Below are positions 1-7,981 of a stretch of 34,845 nucleotides of DNA, in pieces. The stretch spans positions 1-34,845 of the forward strand of contig JAITIJ010000067.1 of assembly GCA_031279495.1 (NCBI GenBank), read 5' to 3'. Every line of letters begins with the position of its first letter. Position 1 is the stretch's first letter. This DNA comes from Holosporales bacterium (GTDB lineage: Bacteria; Pseudomonadota; Alphaproteobacteria; UBA3830; JAIRMZ01). Below the pieces are notes generated by a model that saw nothing but the letters and a program-made list of their open reading frames with translations, had not been told where the DNA came from and searched no databases. The translations under genes were made by a program, and so were the position numbers.

Positions 1-190
1 TCGCGCCGAAGCGCTGCGGAAGTTCGTCAGCCTGCCGCCGAGCCCGCTGGAAAAATCGGAAAAACTGGAACAGCTTCGGGCAATAGAGAACGGAATGACC
101 GTCGGAGTTACTGTAGTCGACGCGGATCCTCCCGTAAGCGTAGATGTCGAAGAAGACTTGGAACAGGCTCGACATTTGTTCGAAATTTAG
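1..190 (+). CDS. kdsB: 3-deoxy-manno-octulosonate cytidylyltransferase, C-terminal fragment (cut by window edge)
   Basis: Frame from base 2 reads [62 protein letters not shown]; typical KdsB C-terminus ([23 protein letters not shown]). Confidence 0.85.
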   Translation, partial: RAEALRKFVSLPPSPLEKSEKLEQLRAIENGMTVGVTVVDADPPVSVDVEEDLEQARHLFEI

Positions 191-200
191 GGCGATTGTA

Positions 201-230
201 TTGACTTTGACGGGTAATATATACTACAAA
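201..230 (+). promoter_or_regulatory. Putative sigma70-type promoter of tRNA-Glu
   Basis: TTGACT (201-206), 18-nt spacer, TACAAA (225-230), 14 nt upstream of the tRNA 5' end. Confidence 0.45.
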
Positions 231-244
231 ATGTGAGACTTGCG

Positions 245-320
245 GTCCCCATCGTCTAGAGGCCCAGGACATCGCCCTCTCACGGCGACAACAGGGGTTC
301 GAATCCCCTAGGGGACGCCA
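245..320 (+). tRNA. tRNA-Glu (anticodon CTC), CCA encoded
   Basis: GTCCCCATCGTCTAGAGGCCCAGGACATCGCCCTCTCACGGCGACAACAGGGGTTCGAATCCCCTAGGGGACGCCA; cloverleaf with anticodon loop CTCTCAC. Confidence 0.97.
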
Positions 321-417
321 GTACGTTCCTTTTTAAACAAGGAGCCTTATTAGAGCGACGCGATTCTTGTTAGTTGACGCCTTATCCTCACCACTACTTG
401 CGCAATTCTGTTGTCGA

Positions 418-816
418 TCATGATTTAGAGATATCACAGCGATCTATTCGCCGAGGACGTCTGTTTTCATCAAGGGCGACCATGACAAAAGTTCCTCGAA
501 CTGCCGGAAGTTCCTCTTCTAAGCCACTGCGTTGAACGGTGACGTCGACTTCGAATGTAAGGGATGTGTTTCCGACGGTGGTCAGTTTGACATAGACAGA
601 AAGCTCGTCCCCCACGAAAACAGGTCGATCAAAAAGGACATTGCGAATAGCGCGCGTTGCCGTTAATCCACGCGCAAATCGTGATGACATAGCTGCTACG
701 GAAATATCCATCAGAGATACAATCCAACCGCCAAAAATGTCTCCGCGCGGATTTGTATCCGCCGGCATCGCTAGTGTACGGGTTACAAGCAGCCTTTGCG
801 TCCAATCCATTTTCAT
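418..816 (-). CDS. Acyl-CoA thioesterase, YciA-like hotdog family
   Basis: MPADTNPRGDIFGGWIVSLMDISVA motif typical of YciA-like hotdog thioesterases. Confidence 0.85.
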   Translation of the reverse strand: MKMDWTQRLLVTRTLAMPADTNPRGDIFGGWIVSLMDISVAAMSSRFARGLTATRAIRNVLFDRPVFVGDELSVYVKLTTVGNTSLTFEVDVTVQRSGLEEELPAVRGTFVMVALDENRRPRRIDRCDISKS

Positions 817-1016
817 TCTTTCTTAATAAGGCTCCTTGTGAAGGCTTAAAAAGTGATGCTTTCTCGCACGCGGGTTCAGCAAGAATAGAGCAAAAAATCT
901 TGTGAAGATCCTAGACATTTCTTTTGGCCAAAGCAATCCTTTACGCCCACTGTTACGCGCCTTGCCCTCTTAATAACCACTCTATAGGCTAGCAAAGAGA
1001 AAGCAAGACGCAGAAG

Positions 1017-2351
1017 ATGCTGCTTACACAGTTTCTAAAGAAACGACTTCCGCAAACGCTGTACAGGCGTTCGTTGCTAATCGTTGTGATGCCGATTATC
1101 CTCATTCAAGCAATTTCAGCGTTTGTCTTTTTCGATCGTCATTTGGAATCTGTCATGCGACAGGTCGCCAATTCTAAGGCCGAGGCAATTAGCGTGATTG
1201 TATCGTTGAGTCAGCACCTGCCGCACGCTATGGATGTTGTTAGGCAAGAAGCGGCGCGTTTCGAATTAACGCTTGAGGTTTTTCCTTCAAACACACAACT
1301 CCCAAAAAAATCTACGCCTTTCCCTTATATGGCAGGGTATATGTTTGAAGAAGCATTACAGGGACATCTCAAAGAAACCTATACTCTGACAGAGTCCAGC
1401 ACCTGTTTCATTGTTCATGTTCCTACCAGTCCTCAGCAGACATTGAAATTGTCTGTACCAAAGAGGCGCTTTGTAAGCCGCACAAGCGACATCTTCATCA
1501 TGTGGTCATTAGGAACATCGGTTTTGTTCACGTTGATCGCGTGGCTCTTTATGCGCAATCAGATTCGTCCTATTAAACAGCTGGCACAAGCAGCAGATCA
1601 GTTCGGCAGGAATAACACGTTCGACACGTTAACGCCCAGTGGCGCCTTAGAAGTGCGTAAAGCAGGAGAAGCGTTTAACGCAATGCAAGCGCGCATTAAA
1701 AGCTACATTGAACAACGCACCGAGATGCTTGCTGGCGTTTCACATGATTTGCGCACACCATTGACGCGCATGCGGCTGCATCTAGAGCTAATGCCAGAAA
1801 GCACCAACGTCTTAGCTCTTAAGCATGATTTGTCGGAGATGGACGCGATGGTAAACCATTTCCTGGAATATGTCCGTGGGGAGCGCTTAGAGAGACTGGA
1901 GCGACTGGCGTTGGCTCCTGTCATTCGAGAGGTTGCGCAGCGATATTTTATGCCAGCGCTAAGTTGTACGTTTTCTTTGGATGATCGTATTGTAACCACC
2001 GTAAGGCCGCAAGCGTTTCGACGGCTTTTGTCTAACATTCTCTCTAATTGTCAGCGCTATGCACATAATGTGCGTCTTCTTCTTATGCAAGAAGGAGATA
2101 TCTCTTTAATGATCGAAGATGATGGTCCTGGTATTCCAGAACAGCACAGGCAGGACGTTTTCGAGCCTTTTTTTCGTTTGGACGCATCGCGTACGCCAGG
2201 AAAAGGGGGAAGCGGATTGGGGTTGCCTATCGTAAAGGACTTGGTTACGTCTATGGGGGGCACCATCACGCTGACATCATCTTCTTTGGGTGGCTTAGGA
2301 GTCCTTATTCGTCTCCCGAGTAATACCGGGATTCCTTTAAATACATCTTAA
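1017..2351 (+). CDS. EnvZ-like sensor histidine kinase (two TM segments, HAMP, HisKA, HATPase_c)
   Basis: N-terminal TM; H-box GVSHDLRTPLTRMRLHLELM; N-box LLSNILSNCQRYA; G-boxes EDDGPGIPEQ and GGSGLGLPIVKDLV. Confidence 0.9.
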   Translation: MLLTQFLKKRLPQTLYRRSLLIVVMPIILIQAISAFVFFDRHLESVMRQVANSKAEAISVIVSLSQHLPHAMDVVRQEAARFELTLEVFPSNTQLPKKSTPFPYMAGYMFEEALQGHLKETYTLTESSTCFIVHVPTSPQQTLKLSVPKRRFVSRTSDIFIMWSLGTSVLFTLIAWLFMRNQIRPIKQLAQAADQFGRNNTFDTLTPSGALEVRKAGEAFNAMQARIKSYIEQRTEMLAGVSHDLRTPLTRMRLHLELMPESTNVLALKHDLSEMDAMVNHFLEYVRGERLERLERLALAPVIREVAQRYFMPALSCTFSLDDRIVTTVRPQAFRRLLSNILSNCQRYAHNVRLLLMQEGDISLMIEDDGPGIPEQHRQDVFEPFFRLDASRTPGKGGSGLGLPIVKDLVTSMGGTITLTSSSLGGLGVLIRLPSNTGIPLNTS

Positions 2352-3228
2352 GGTTATAGAAGAAGCGCATAACATGAGTCTTTATCTTATACGACATTTT
2401 TCTGAGATAAAAAGTGAGTGAGATCGGGGCGTTTTCTTGCTTTAGTAAAGTTGTTCTTTGAATGTCAGAATTTCCAAAAGTTTGGTGCGCAAGATGCGGT
2501 TCTATGATGGTGAACTTAATGTCAAATTCCCACCCTCGTGTAAACATAACGTCCACTGGCATCTTTATAGGAAATGCGTGCGTTAACAACCGAGCGGCAG
2601 CTTGTCGATTGATCAAATAAGCACCTGCGCACGAAAAGGCTTTCAGATATACGACAAGTTTGCCGTAGCTTTTTAAGGAACGCAATGTTAAGGGTGTGGC
2701 GCTGCGAGACAAGTTAAAATTGACAACATCCCAGTCGTTGGAGGAATCCATCAGCTCTGTCACAACTGCTTTAAGCGTTTCTGGAGGAAATGTGATGTCA
2801 TCTTCAACAATAAGGGCATAGCGATACGAAGACTGTAGAAACTTTTCCCATGCTTTAAAATGGCTGAGGCTGCATCCAATTTCCCCTCGTTTAGGAGGAT
2901 ATCCCTGGAACACACGAAAGGAATCTGTATCAACGTACTGATCGAGATCGCTTTCTGAAAGGCGCTGACCATCAATAGCCGAGATTCGCTCTGTCGGAAA
3001 ACGCATTTGCAACACTCGAGGAAGGACGAAGCGCAACCGATCGGGAGAACGATCGAGATTGATGACATACACGACAATTCCTCGCGTCTTCATAGAAGTT
3101 TCTTTTACGGATATAGGGCGTGTGCCGCACACAAAAGCACCCTCGAAGAGCGTCAACACAACAAGAAACCCCAGAAGAGCGCCGGCACTTATATAGCAAA
3201 AAGATCTGCACAACACAGATCGGATCAT
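2305..3228 (-). CDS. Glycosyltransferase family 25 (LPS biosynthesis type) with N-terminal signal-anchor
   Basis: VYVINLDRSPDRL..., RGEIGCSLSHFKAWEKF, YALIVEDDI motifs of GT25; strong SD (AGAGGAG) before the ATG at 3228. Confidence 0.85.
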   Translation of the reverse strand: MIRSVLCRSFCYISAGALLGFLVVLTLFEGAFVCGTRPISVKETSMKTRGIVVYVINLDRSPDRLRFVLPRVLQMRFPTERISAIDGQRLSESDLDQYVDTDSFRVFQGYPPKRGEIGCSLSHFKAWEKFLQSSYRYALIVEDDITFPPETLKAVVTELMDSSNDWDVVNFNLSRSATPLTLRSLKSYGKLVVYLKAFSCAGAYLINRQAAARLLTHAFPIKMPVDVMFTRGWEFDIKFTIIEPHLAHQTFGNSDIQRTTLLKQENAPISLTFYLRKMSYKIKTHVMRFFYNLKMYLKESRYYSGDE

Positions 3229-3289
3229 AACTTCTCCTCTTATCTACGGCGCCTTACTCTATTTCTCTTTGAAGCTATTGTCGTTCTTG

Positions 3290-3946
3290 TTAAGGGGAAA
3301 ATGCTGAAGAATTCGTCTCTGCAGAACAGGACAGATGAAAGACGAAGATCCTTCCTGTATGCACGATCACCTGCGCAGATGGCTCTGTAATGATATTGCT
3401 CATCCCATGTGTCACGTATCTTAGAGGAGTGTTTTCCAACGTGTATTGACATCCACGAATGGTGATGCGTGAAGGCTCTGCTCCAGAGGACAAGAGAGAA
3501 AGCGTATCGCCTATGGCATCATGCAGGACGATTTCTGAACGCACGCAACAAAGACGTGTTGTGTTGTGGACAAAGGCTAATTGGCATGTAGAGAACCGAT
3601 CATCTGCTAATAGGGTCATGTTTGCCATCGATTGATCGACGCGTCCACCTAAAGCGCCATAGATCACTCCTTCTGTCATGCCGTGCTCTTTTGCCCACAA
3701 TAAAGCAATCTCGAGGTCTGTTTGATCCTTGTCTTTTTGGAAAAGGCAAAAGGGTACTTCTCGGTCTTGCCACTTTTGTTGGACAGAAGACGCAAGAGAA
3801 TCCCCATCGCCAATGACAATATGAGGTATTATGCCAGCAAGATCAGCGTAGTTTCCACCACCATCAACAGCTATAACGCAATCAAAATATGCAGGGTCTG
3901 GAAGTGCGACGTTGCATTGCCCATTCGCAATAAGCAAAACCTTCAT
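3290..3946 (-). CDS. thiN: Thiamine pyrophosphokinase
   Basis: MKVLLIANGQ..., VIAVDGGGNYADLAGIIPHIVIGDGDSL, KDKDQTDLEIAL, GALGGRVDQSMANM; ATG at 3946 overlaps the upstream gene's stop (4-nt ATGA overlap). Confidence 0.9.
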   Translation of the reverse strand: MKVLLIANGQCNVALPDPAYFDCVIAVDGGGNYADLAGIIPHIVIGDGDSLASSVQQKWQDREVPFCLFQKDKDQTDLEIALLWAKEHGMTEGVIYGALGGRVDQSMANMTLLADDRFSTCQLAFVHNTTRLCCVRSEIVLHDAIGDTLSLLSSGAEPSRITIRGCQYTLENTPLRYVTHGMSNIITEPSAQVIVHTGRIFVFHLSCSAETNSSAFSP

Positions 3947-4212
3947 GTGTGGTGCTGTTTTTTCCCGAACATTCTCAGTATGCACAAGCCACCCCAGAGA
4001 AGCAGCATAGTGGCGTTGACTATGAAGACAGAAGGCGCTTCTGCAAGTACACCGTAAAAGGTCCACAAAAGCATACCACTGAAATTCAGGATGCACATAC
4101 CAAAAGACAAACCCTTTGCTTGAGGATCTCTATAGGTCTCACGCAATTGGGGGAAAAGAGCAACAATAGATACCAGGCCAGCCACTAAACCGACCCATTC
4201 ACTTATGGGCAC
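3943..4212 (-). CDS. PQ-loop / SemiSWEET (MtN3-like) small transporter, candidate thiamine transporter
   Basis: PISEWVGLVAGLVSIVALFPQLRETYRDPQAKGLSFGMCILNFSGMLLWTFYGVLAEAPSVFIVNATMLLLWGGLCILR: three TM, PQ motif. GTG start at 4212 chosen because SD GGAGG lies just upstream; the longer ORF start (4236, TTG) is inside the riboswitch. Confidence 0.85.
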   Translation of the reverse strand: MPISEWVGLVAGLVSIVALFPQLRETYRDPQAKGLSFGMCILNFSGMLLWTFYGVLAEAPSVFIVNATMLLLWGGLCILRMFGKKQHHT

Positions 4213-4311
4213 AAGATCCTCCCTCCGCTGGTACAAACCAGATCAGGTTCAAAGGGTCGAGTCCTTAAGACTCCTCTCAGCTCTTGCAAGCTCCCCCGCA
4301 GAAAGCATCTT
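4213..4311 (-). promoter_or_regulatory. TPP riboswitch (THI element)
   Basis: Minus strand: GCGGGGGAGCTTGCAAGAGCTGAGAGGAGTCTTAAGGACTCGACCCTTTGAACCTGATCTGGTTTGTACCAGCGGAGGGAGG; canonical CUGAGAG, ACCCUUUGAACCUGAUCUGG and GCGGAGGGA elements. P1 arms AAGATGCTTTC / GGGAGGATCTT. Confidence 0.96.
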
Positions 4312-4370
4312 TGCAAAAATCTGCTGAAACGTCAATCCATTAAGAAGAACATTCATTTGGAGCAACTAGA

Positions 4371-4408
4371 AACAAAAAGAGCCAGAAAGGTGATTCTCTC
4401 TGGCTCTT
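4371..4408 (-). terminator. Rho-independent terminator downstream of the XRE gene
   Basis: Minus strand AAGAGCCAGAGAGAATCACCTTTCTGGCTCTTTTTGTT: long stem followed by a T-run. Confidence 0.8.
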
Positions 4409-4420
4409 AAAGCGCTGTTT

Positions 4421-5281
4421 TTAAAAAGCACTGAGATCGATAGATCCAACAACACGATAAACAGCATGTAAAGCACTACGATCAAGCTCGATAAGGGCGT
4501 CTTCTTTAGAAAGAGAAACAATCTTGCTGTCAGGTTCGCTTTTGCCACCTTTTAATGCCTCGAAATGCTCGATAGAACATACTTGCAAGCTTGTTGGCGT
4601 TACGCTCCAGATCTTCTTTAGAAGAGCTTCTCCAGCTTCTGTAACAATCAGTACTGTTGCTTCTGGTGCCACCTGTGGAGAAGGATTTAGCCATAACAGT
4701 GAAGAGTCACTGTAGTAAGGCCGGAAATGCGTTCCAGCCTTAAGAGCAAAAGCTTCTCTCTTCCCAGCAAGTTCTGCTGGACGATGACGCATCTCGATGG
4801 CCGTATCCATCTTTAACTCCACTCTTCCTTCTTGAGAGCCTTGTTGCAAAACGTACACGGGAAGGTCGCAAAATACTTCTGACGCACGATTAGCAGAGCC
4901 ATCGTGGCGCTGCCCAAACATCTCACTTCTTCTTAACCGAATCTCCGCGGGAAGAAGGGCTGATTCTTCATGAATCTTATCCACCAACAACTCAGCTGGG
5001 TCGCAATTAAACGCTCCAGAAAGGCGGCGGATAAGATCCGTATTCAATCGTCGAGATCCTGATTCGAGACGCGACAAATAAGAAACGGAAATTCCCGTCA
5101 GCTCTGAGAGAATTTCCAGTGTGAGTCCTGTACGTTTCCTAAGAAATTTCAGGTGCGTCATAGCACTGCCTCTCCTTCTTCGCCCGCGTTTGCCCGGGGT
5201 TGTAAGTGAAATAGGTGAAGACGATGAAGCTCCAAATCCTTGGTCTTCTGCTGGTATTGGATTCAAACTGTGTCTAGCCAT
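4421..5281 (-). CDS. XRE-family HTH transcriptional regulator with large C-terminal domain of unknown function
   Basis: MTHLKFLRKRTGLTLEILSELTGISVSYLSRLESGSRRLNTDLIRRLSGAFNCDPAELL is a Cro/CI-type HTH. ATG at 5281 has SD GGAG six nt upstream. Confidence 0.85.
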   Translation of the reverse strand: MARHSLNPIPAEDQGFGASSSSPISLTTPGKRGRRRRGSAMTHLKFLRKRTGLTLEILSELTGISVSYLSRLESGSRRLNTDLIRRLSGAFNCDPAELLVDKIHEESALLPAEIRLRRSEMFGQRHDGSANRASEVFCDLPVYVLQQGSQEGRVELKMDTAIEMRHRPAELAGKREAFALKAGTHFRPYYSDSSLLWLNPSPQVAPEATVLIVTEAGEALLKKIWSVTPTSLQVCSIEHFEALKGGKSEPDSKIVSLSKEDALIELDRSALHAVYRVVGSIDLSAF

Positions 5282-5335
5282 TATTTTCTCCATTTTTATG
5301 ATGAAGGCAAAATACAACATGTTAAAGCACAATGC

Positions 5336-5376
5336 AAGCGTAACAAAAATTCTGTTAATTTTTACGCTTATAAGCG
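5336..5376. promoter_or_regulatory. Putative operator: inverted repeat AAGCGTAA-N18-TTACGCTT abutting palindrome CGCTTATAAGCG
   Basis: Perfect 8-nt arms (5336-5343 and 5362-5369) and a perfect 12-nt palindrome (5365-5376) directly upstream of the XRE gene. Confidence 0.5.
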
Positions 5377-5530
5377 CTCTATAAATATCAAGAAATACTC
5401 TTCTTAACTTCTATTTGTTCTGCGCTACATTGACAAATGTGTGTCCTAATTTCTACAATAGCGCTACAAAGCAATGACGTTTAATTTAAGCTTTTGGTCA
5501 TAATTCTTTAAAAATAGGAAAATAAGCACT

Positions 5531-5983
5531 GTGGCTACAAATTCGAAAAAGAAATCTATCTCAGGAAAAGACAAGAAAATGTTTCTTTTCCGCAATGCTT
5601 CTGCTCTTTTGATGTGTCGAAAGCTATTTCCTAAAAAGCGCTGCCTTTTCCGTTACGGAGAAAATCCTTCCATCCCTTATAAACCGCACAACGCAAATGC
5701 TTCCTCTTGTCTCAGTCCGGATTCCTCTTCAAAAATATGCGACACCATCGAGCACACAAGAAGGCGTTCTGCTTTACCTGTTCTGACAAAAATGGAATGC
5801 ATCCTTTACTGGTTACACAAAGAGGGGACTGACATTAAAAGTCAACAGAACGCACAAGGCGAAACTTTTTACCTTCTCGAAAGGCGTGTTCTTTCGCCTT
5901 GTCAAGTTATCATGATTGCAAACCGTCTTCGCCTTTCTAAAGGGCTAGCTTTGTTCTTCGTAGAAACCATTACTCAGTATTAG
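5531..5983 (+). CDS. Hypothetical basic protein, no recognised family
   Basis: 150-codon ORF (GTG start) with no competing feature; family not recognised. Confidence 0.4.
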   Translation: MATNSKKKSISGKDKKMFLFRNASALLMCRKLFPKKRCLFRYGENPSIPYKPHNANASSCLSPDSSSKICDTIEHTRRRSALPVLTKMECILYWLHKEGTDIKSQQNAQGETFYLLERRVLSPCQVIMIANRLRLSKGLALFFVETITQY

Positions 5984-6011
5984 TCTCTCCTCAGCTCTGA
6001 TGAAAAAATGA

Positions 6012-6039
6012 TTGAAGTGCTATAGATGCGCTTTATAAT
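6012..6039 (+). promoter_or_regulatory. Putative promoter of tRNA-Met
   Basis: TTGAAG (6012-6017), 16-nt spacer, TATAAT (6034-6039), 13 nt before the tRNA 5' end. Confidence 0.6.
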
Positions 6040-6052
6040 CCCTCCTGTTCCT

Positions 6053-6129
6053 GGCGGAGTAGCTCAGTTGGTTAGAGCAGCGGAATCATAATCCGCGTGT
6101 CGGGGGTTCAAGTCCCTCCTCCGCTACCA
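6053..6129 (+). tRNA. tRNA-Met (anticodon CAT, elongator-like), CCA encoded
   Basis: GGCGGAGTAGCTCAGTTGGTTAGAGCAGCGGAATCATAATCCGCGTGTCGGGGGTTCAAGTCCCTCCTCCGCTACCA; anticodon loop ATCATAA. Confidence 0.95.
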
Positions 6130-6186
6130 TTTTCTCTTTAAGAAAAAGCTCCATATCGCTATAGTAGCTATGATGGCGGAGGGGGA

Positions 6187-7974
6187 ATGTACCGAACGCA
6201 TACGTGTGGTGCATTGCGAATAGCCCACACCGGAAAACAAGTGCAGTTAGCGGGATGGGTGTATCGCAAGCGAGACCATGGGAATCTTCTGTTCATCGAC
6301 TTACGCGATCATTACGGCGTTACTCAGTGCGTTGTTGAAAAAGAGCGTCCGTCCTTTGAGTTGCTATCAACCGTTCGCTTGGAAAGCGTTGTTACCCTTT
6401 CTGGGCATGTAGCACAACGCGCACAACATGTTGTAAATACCAAGATTCCCACTGGCGAGATAGAGTTAGTAATCGCAAATGCGGCGGTTCTGTCTGCCGC
6501 AGAGACATTGCCATTTCCTATAACAGAGGAAGGGGCTACGTACCCGGAAGAAACACGACTAAAATACCGCTTTTTGGATTTGCGGCGTGAGGAGGTGCAT
6601 CAAAACTTAGTTCTGCGCGCGGAAGTCATCAAATTTTTGCGTGATGAAATGCAGCGTGCGGGATTCTTAGAGGTGCAGACGCCGATTCTTGCCGCCAGCT
6701 CTCCAGAGGGTGCTCGCGATTTTCTGGTTCCTAGTCGGCTGCATCCGGGCAAGTTCTATGCCCTTCCTCAAGCGCCGCAACAGTTCAAACAATTATTGAT
6801 GGTTTCAGGCGTTGATAGATATTTCCAAATTGCACCATGTTTTCGAGACGAAGATAGCCGTGCAGACCGTTCTCCTGGTGAGTTCTACCAATTGGACATG
6901 GAGATGGCTTTTGTTTCGCAAGAAGATGTCTTGGCAACGCTTGAACCTATTTTGAGGCGTACTTTCGAAACATTTGGCCAGGGCCGCTCTGTGACTGATA
7001 CTCCATTCCCACGTTTAACATTCGAAGAAGCGATGCGCACTTATGGATCAGACAAGCCAGATCTGCGAAACCCTTTGAAACTTACCGATGTGACTGAACT
7101 ATTTAAGGGCGGAGCTTTCACGCTATTCGCGCGAGCCGTTGAAACCGGAGCGCGTGTACAAGCCATCGCTGTTTCATGTTATTTAGATCGCTATCCACGC
7201 AGCTTTTTTGATTCTTTAAATAACTGGGCGCGTGCAGAAGGTATGGGCGGTTTAGCATACATCCTCTTTTCAGAAATCGAAGCTAAGGGGCCCATTTCGA
7301 AGTTTCTTTCTTCCGCCGATCAGGCGCGCCTGCGCGAGCAAACAGGTCTTCCCGGAGCTGGTGTTGTGTTTTTTGTGTGCGCTCCGGAGAAGTGTTCTTT
7401 AAAAAACGCTGGGATTGTACGCAAAAGACTCGGAGAAGCTTTTGGTCTCGTAGAAAAAGATACCTTTCGCTTTTGCTGGATCGTAGATTTTCCGATGTAC
7501 GAACTAGACGAACTCACTGGAAAGATTGTCTTCAGCCACAACCCCTTTTCGATGCCGCAGGGTGGGCTAGAGGATCTTGAGAAGCAAGATCCTCTCGCTA
7601 TTAAGGCGTATCAATACGATATTGTTTGCAATGGGGTGGAGCTTTCAAGTGGGGCTATTCGCAATCACTTGCCCGAGGTGATGTTCAAAGCGTTTGCAAT
7701 TGCCGGATATGAACGCGAGGAGGTAGAGACGCGTTTTGGCGGTATGTTGCGCGCGTTTCGGTATGGAGCGCCGCCGCATGGAGGGTGCGCACCCGGCATT
7801 GACCGCATGATAATGCTTTTACGCGATGCAGCAAACCTGCGAGAAGTTGTTGCTTTTCCACTAAATCAACAAGCAGAAGATGTCATGATGGGGGCGCCAA
7901 CCAAGATTCCTGAAACTCACTTGAAAGAACTCAATATTGCTATCAGACTGCCCGTTGTTAGTGGTGGGAAATAG
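6187..7974 (+). CDS. aspS: Aspartyl-tRNA synthetase
   Basis: Full-length class II synthetase: [82 protein letters not shown]. Confidence 0.97.
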   Translation: MYRTHTCGALRIAHTGKQVQLAGWVYRKRDHGNLLFIDLRDHYGVTQCVVEKERPSFELLSTVRLESVVTLSGHVAQRAQHVVNTKIPTGEIELVIANAAVLSAAETLPFPITEEGATYPEETRLKYRFLDLRREEVHQNLVLRAEVIKFLRDEMQRAGFLEVQTPILAASSPEGARDFLVPSRLHPGKFYALPQAPQQFKQLLMVSGVDRYFQIAPCFRDEDSRADRSPGEFYQLDMEMAFVSQEDVLATLEPILRRTFETFGQGRSVTDTPFPRLTFEEAMRTYGSDKPDLRNPLKLTDVTELFKGGAFTLFARAVETGARVQAIAVSCYLDRYPRSFFDSLNNWARAEGMGGLAYILFSEIEAKGPISKFLSSADQARLREQTGLPGAGVVFFVCAPEKCSLKNAGIVRKRLGEAFGLVEKDTFRFCWIVDFPMYELDELTGKIVFSHNPFSMPQGGLEDLEKQDPLAIKAYQYDIVCNGVELSSGAIRNHLPEVMFKAFAIAGYEREEVETRFGGMLRAFRYGAPPHGGCAPGIDRMIMLLRDAANLREVVAFPLNQQAEDVMMGAPTKIPETHLKELNIAIRLPVVSGGK

Positions 7975-7981
7975 AAGAAAT

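Noticed and set aside
3722-4188. Plus-strand ORFs 3722-4057 and 3949-4188
   Set aside because: Opposite thiN and the PQ-loop gene, both strongly supported and riboswitch-linked.
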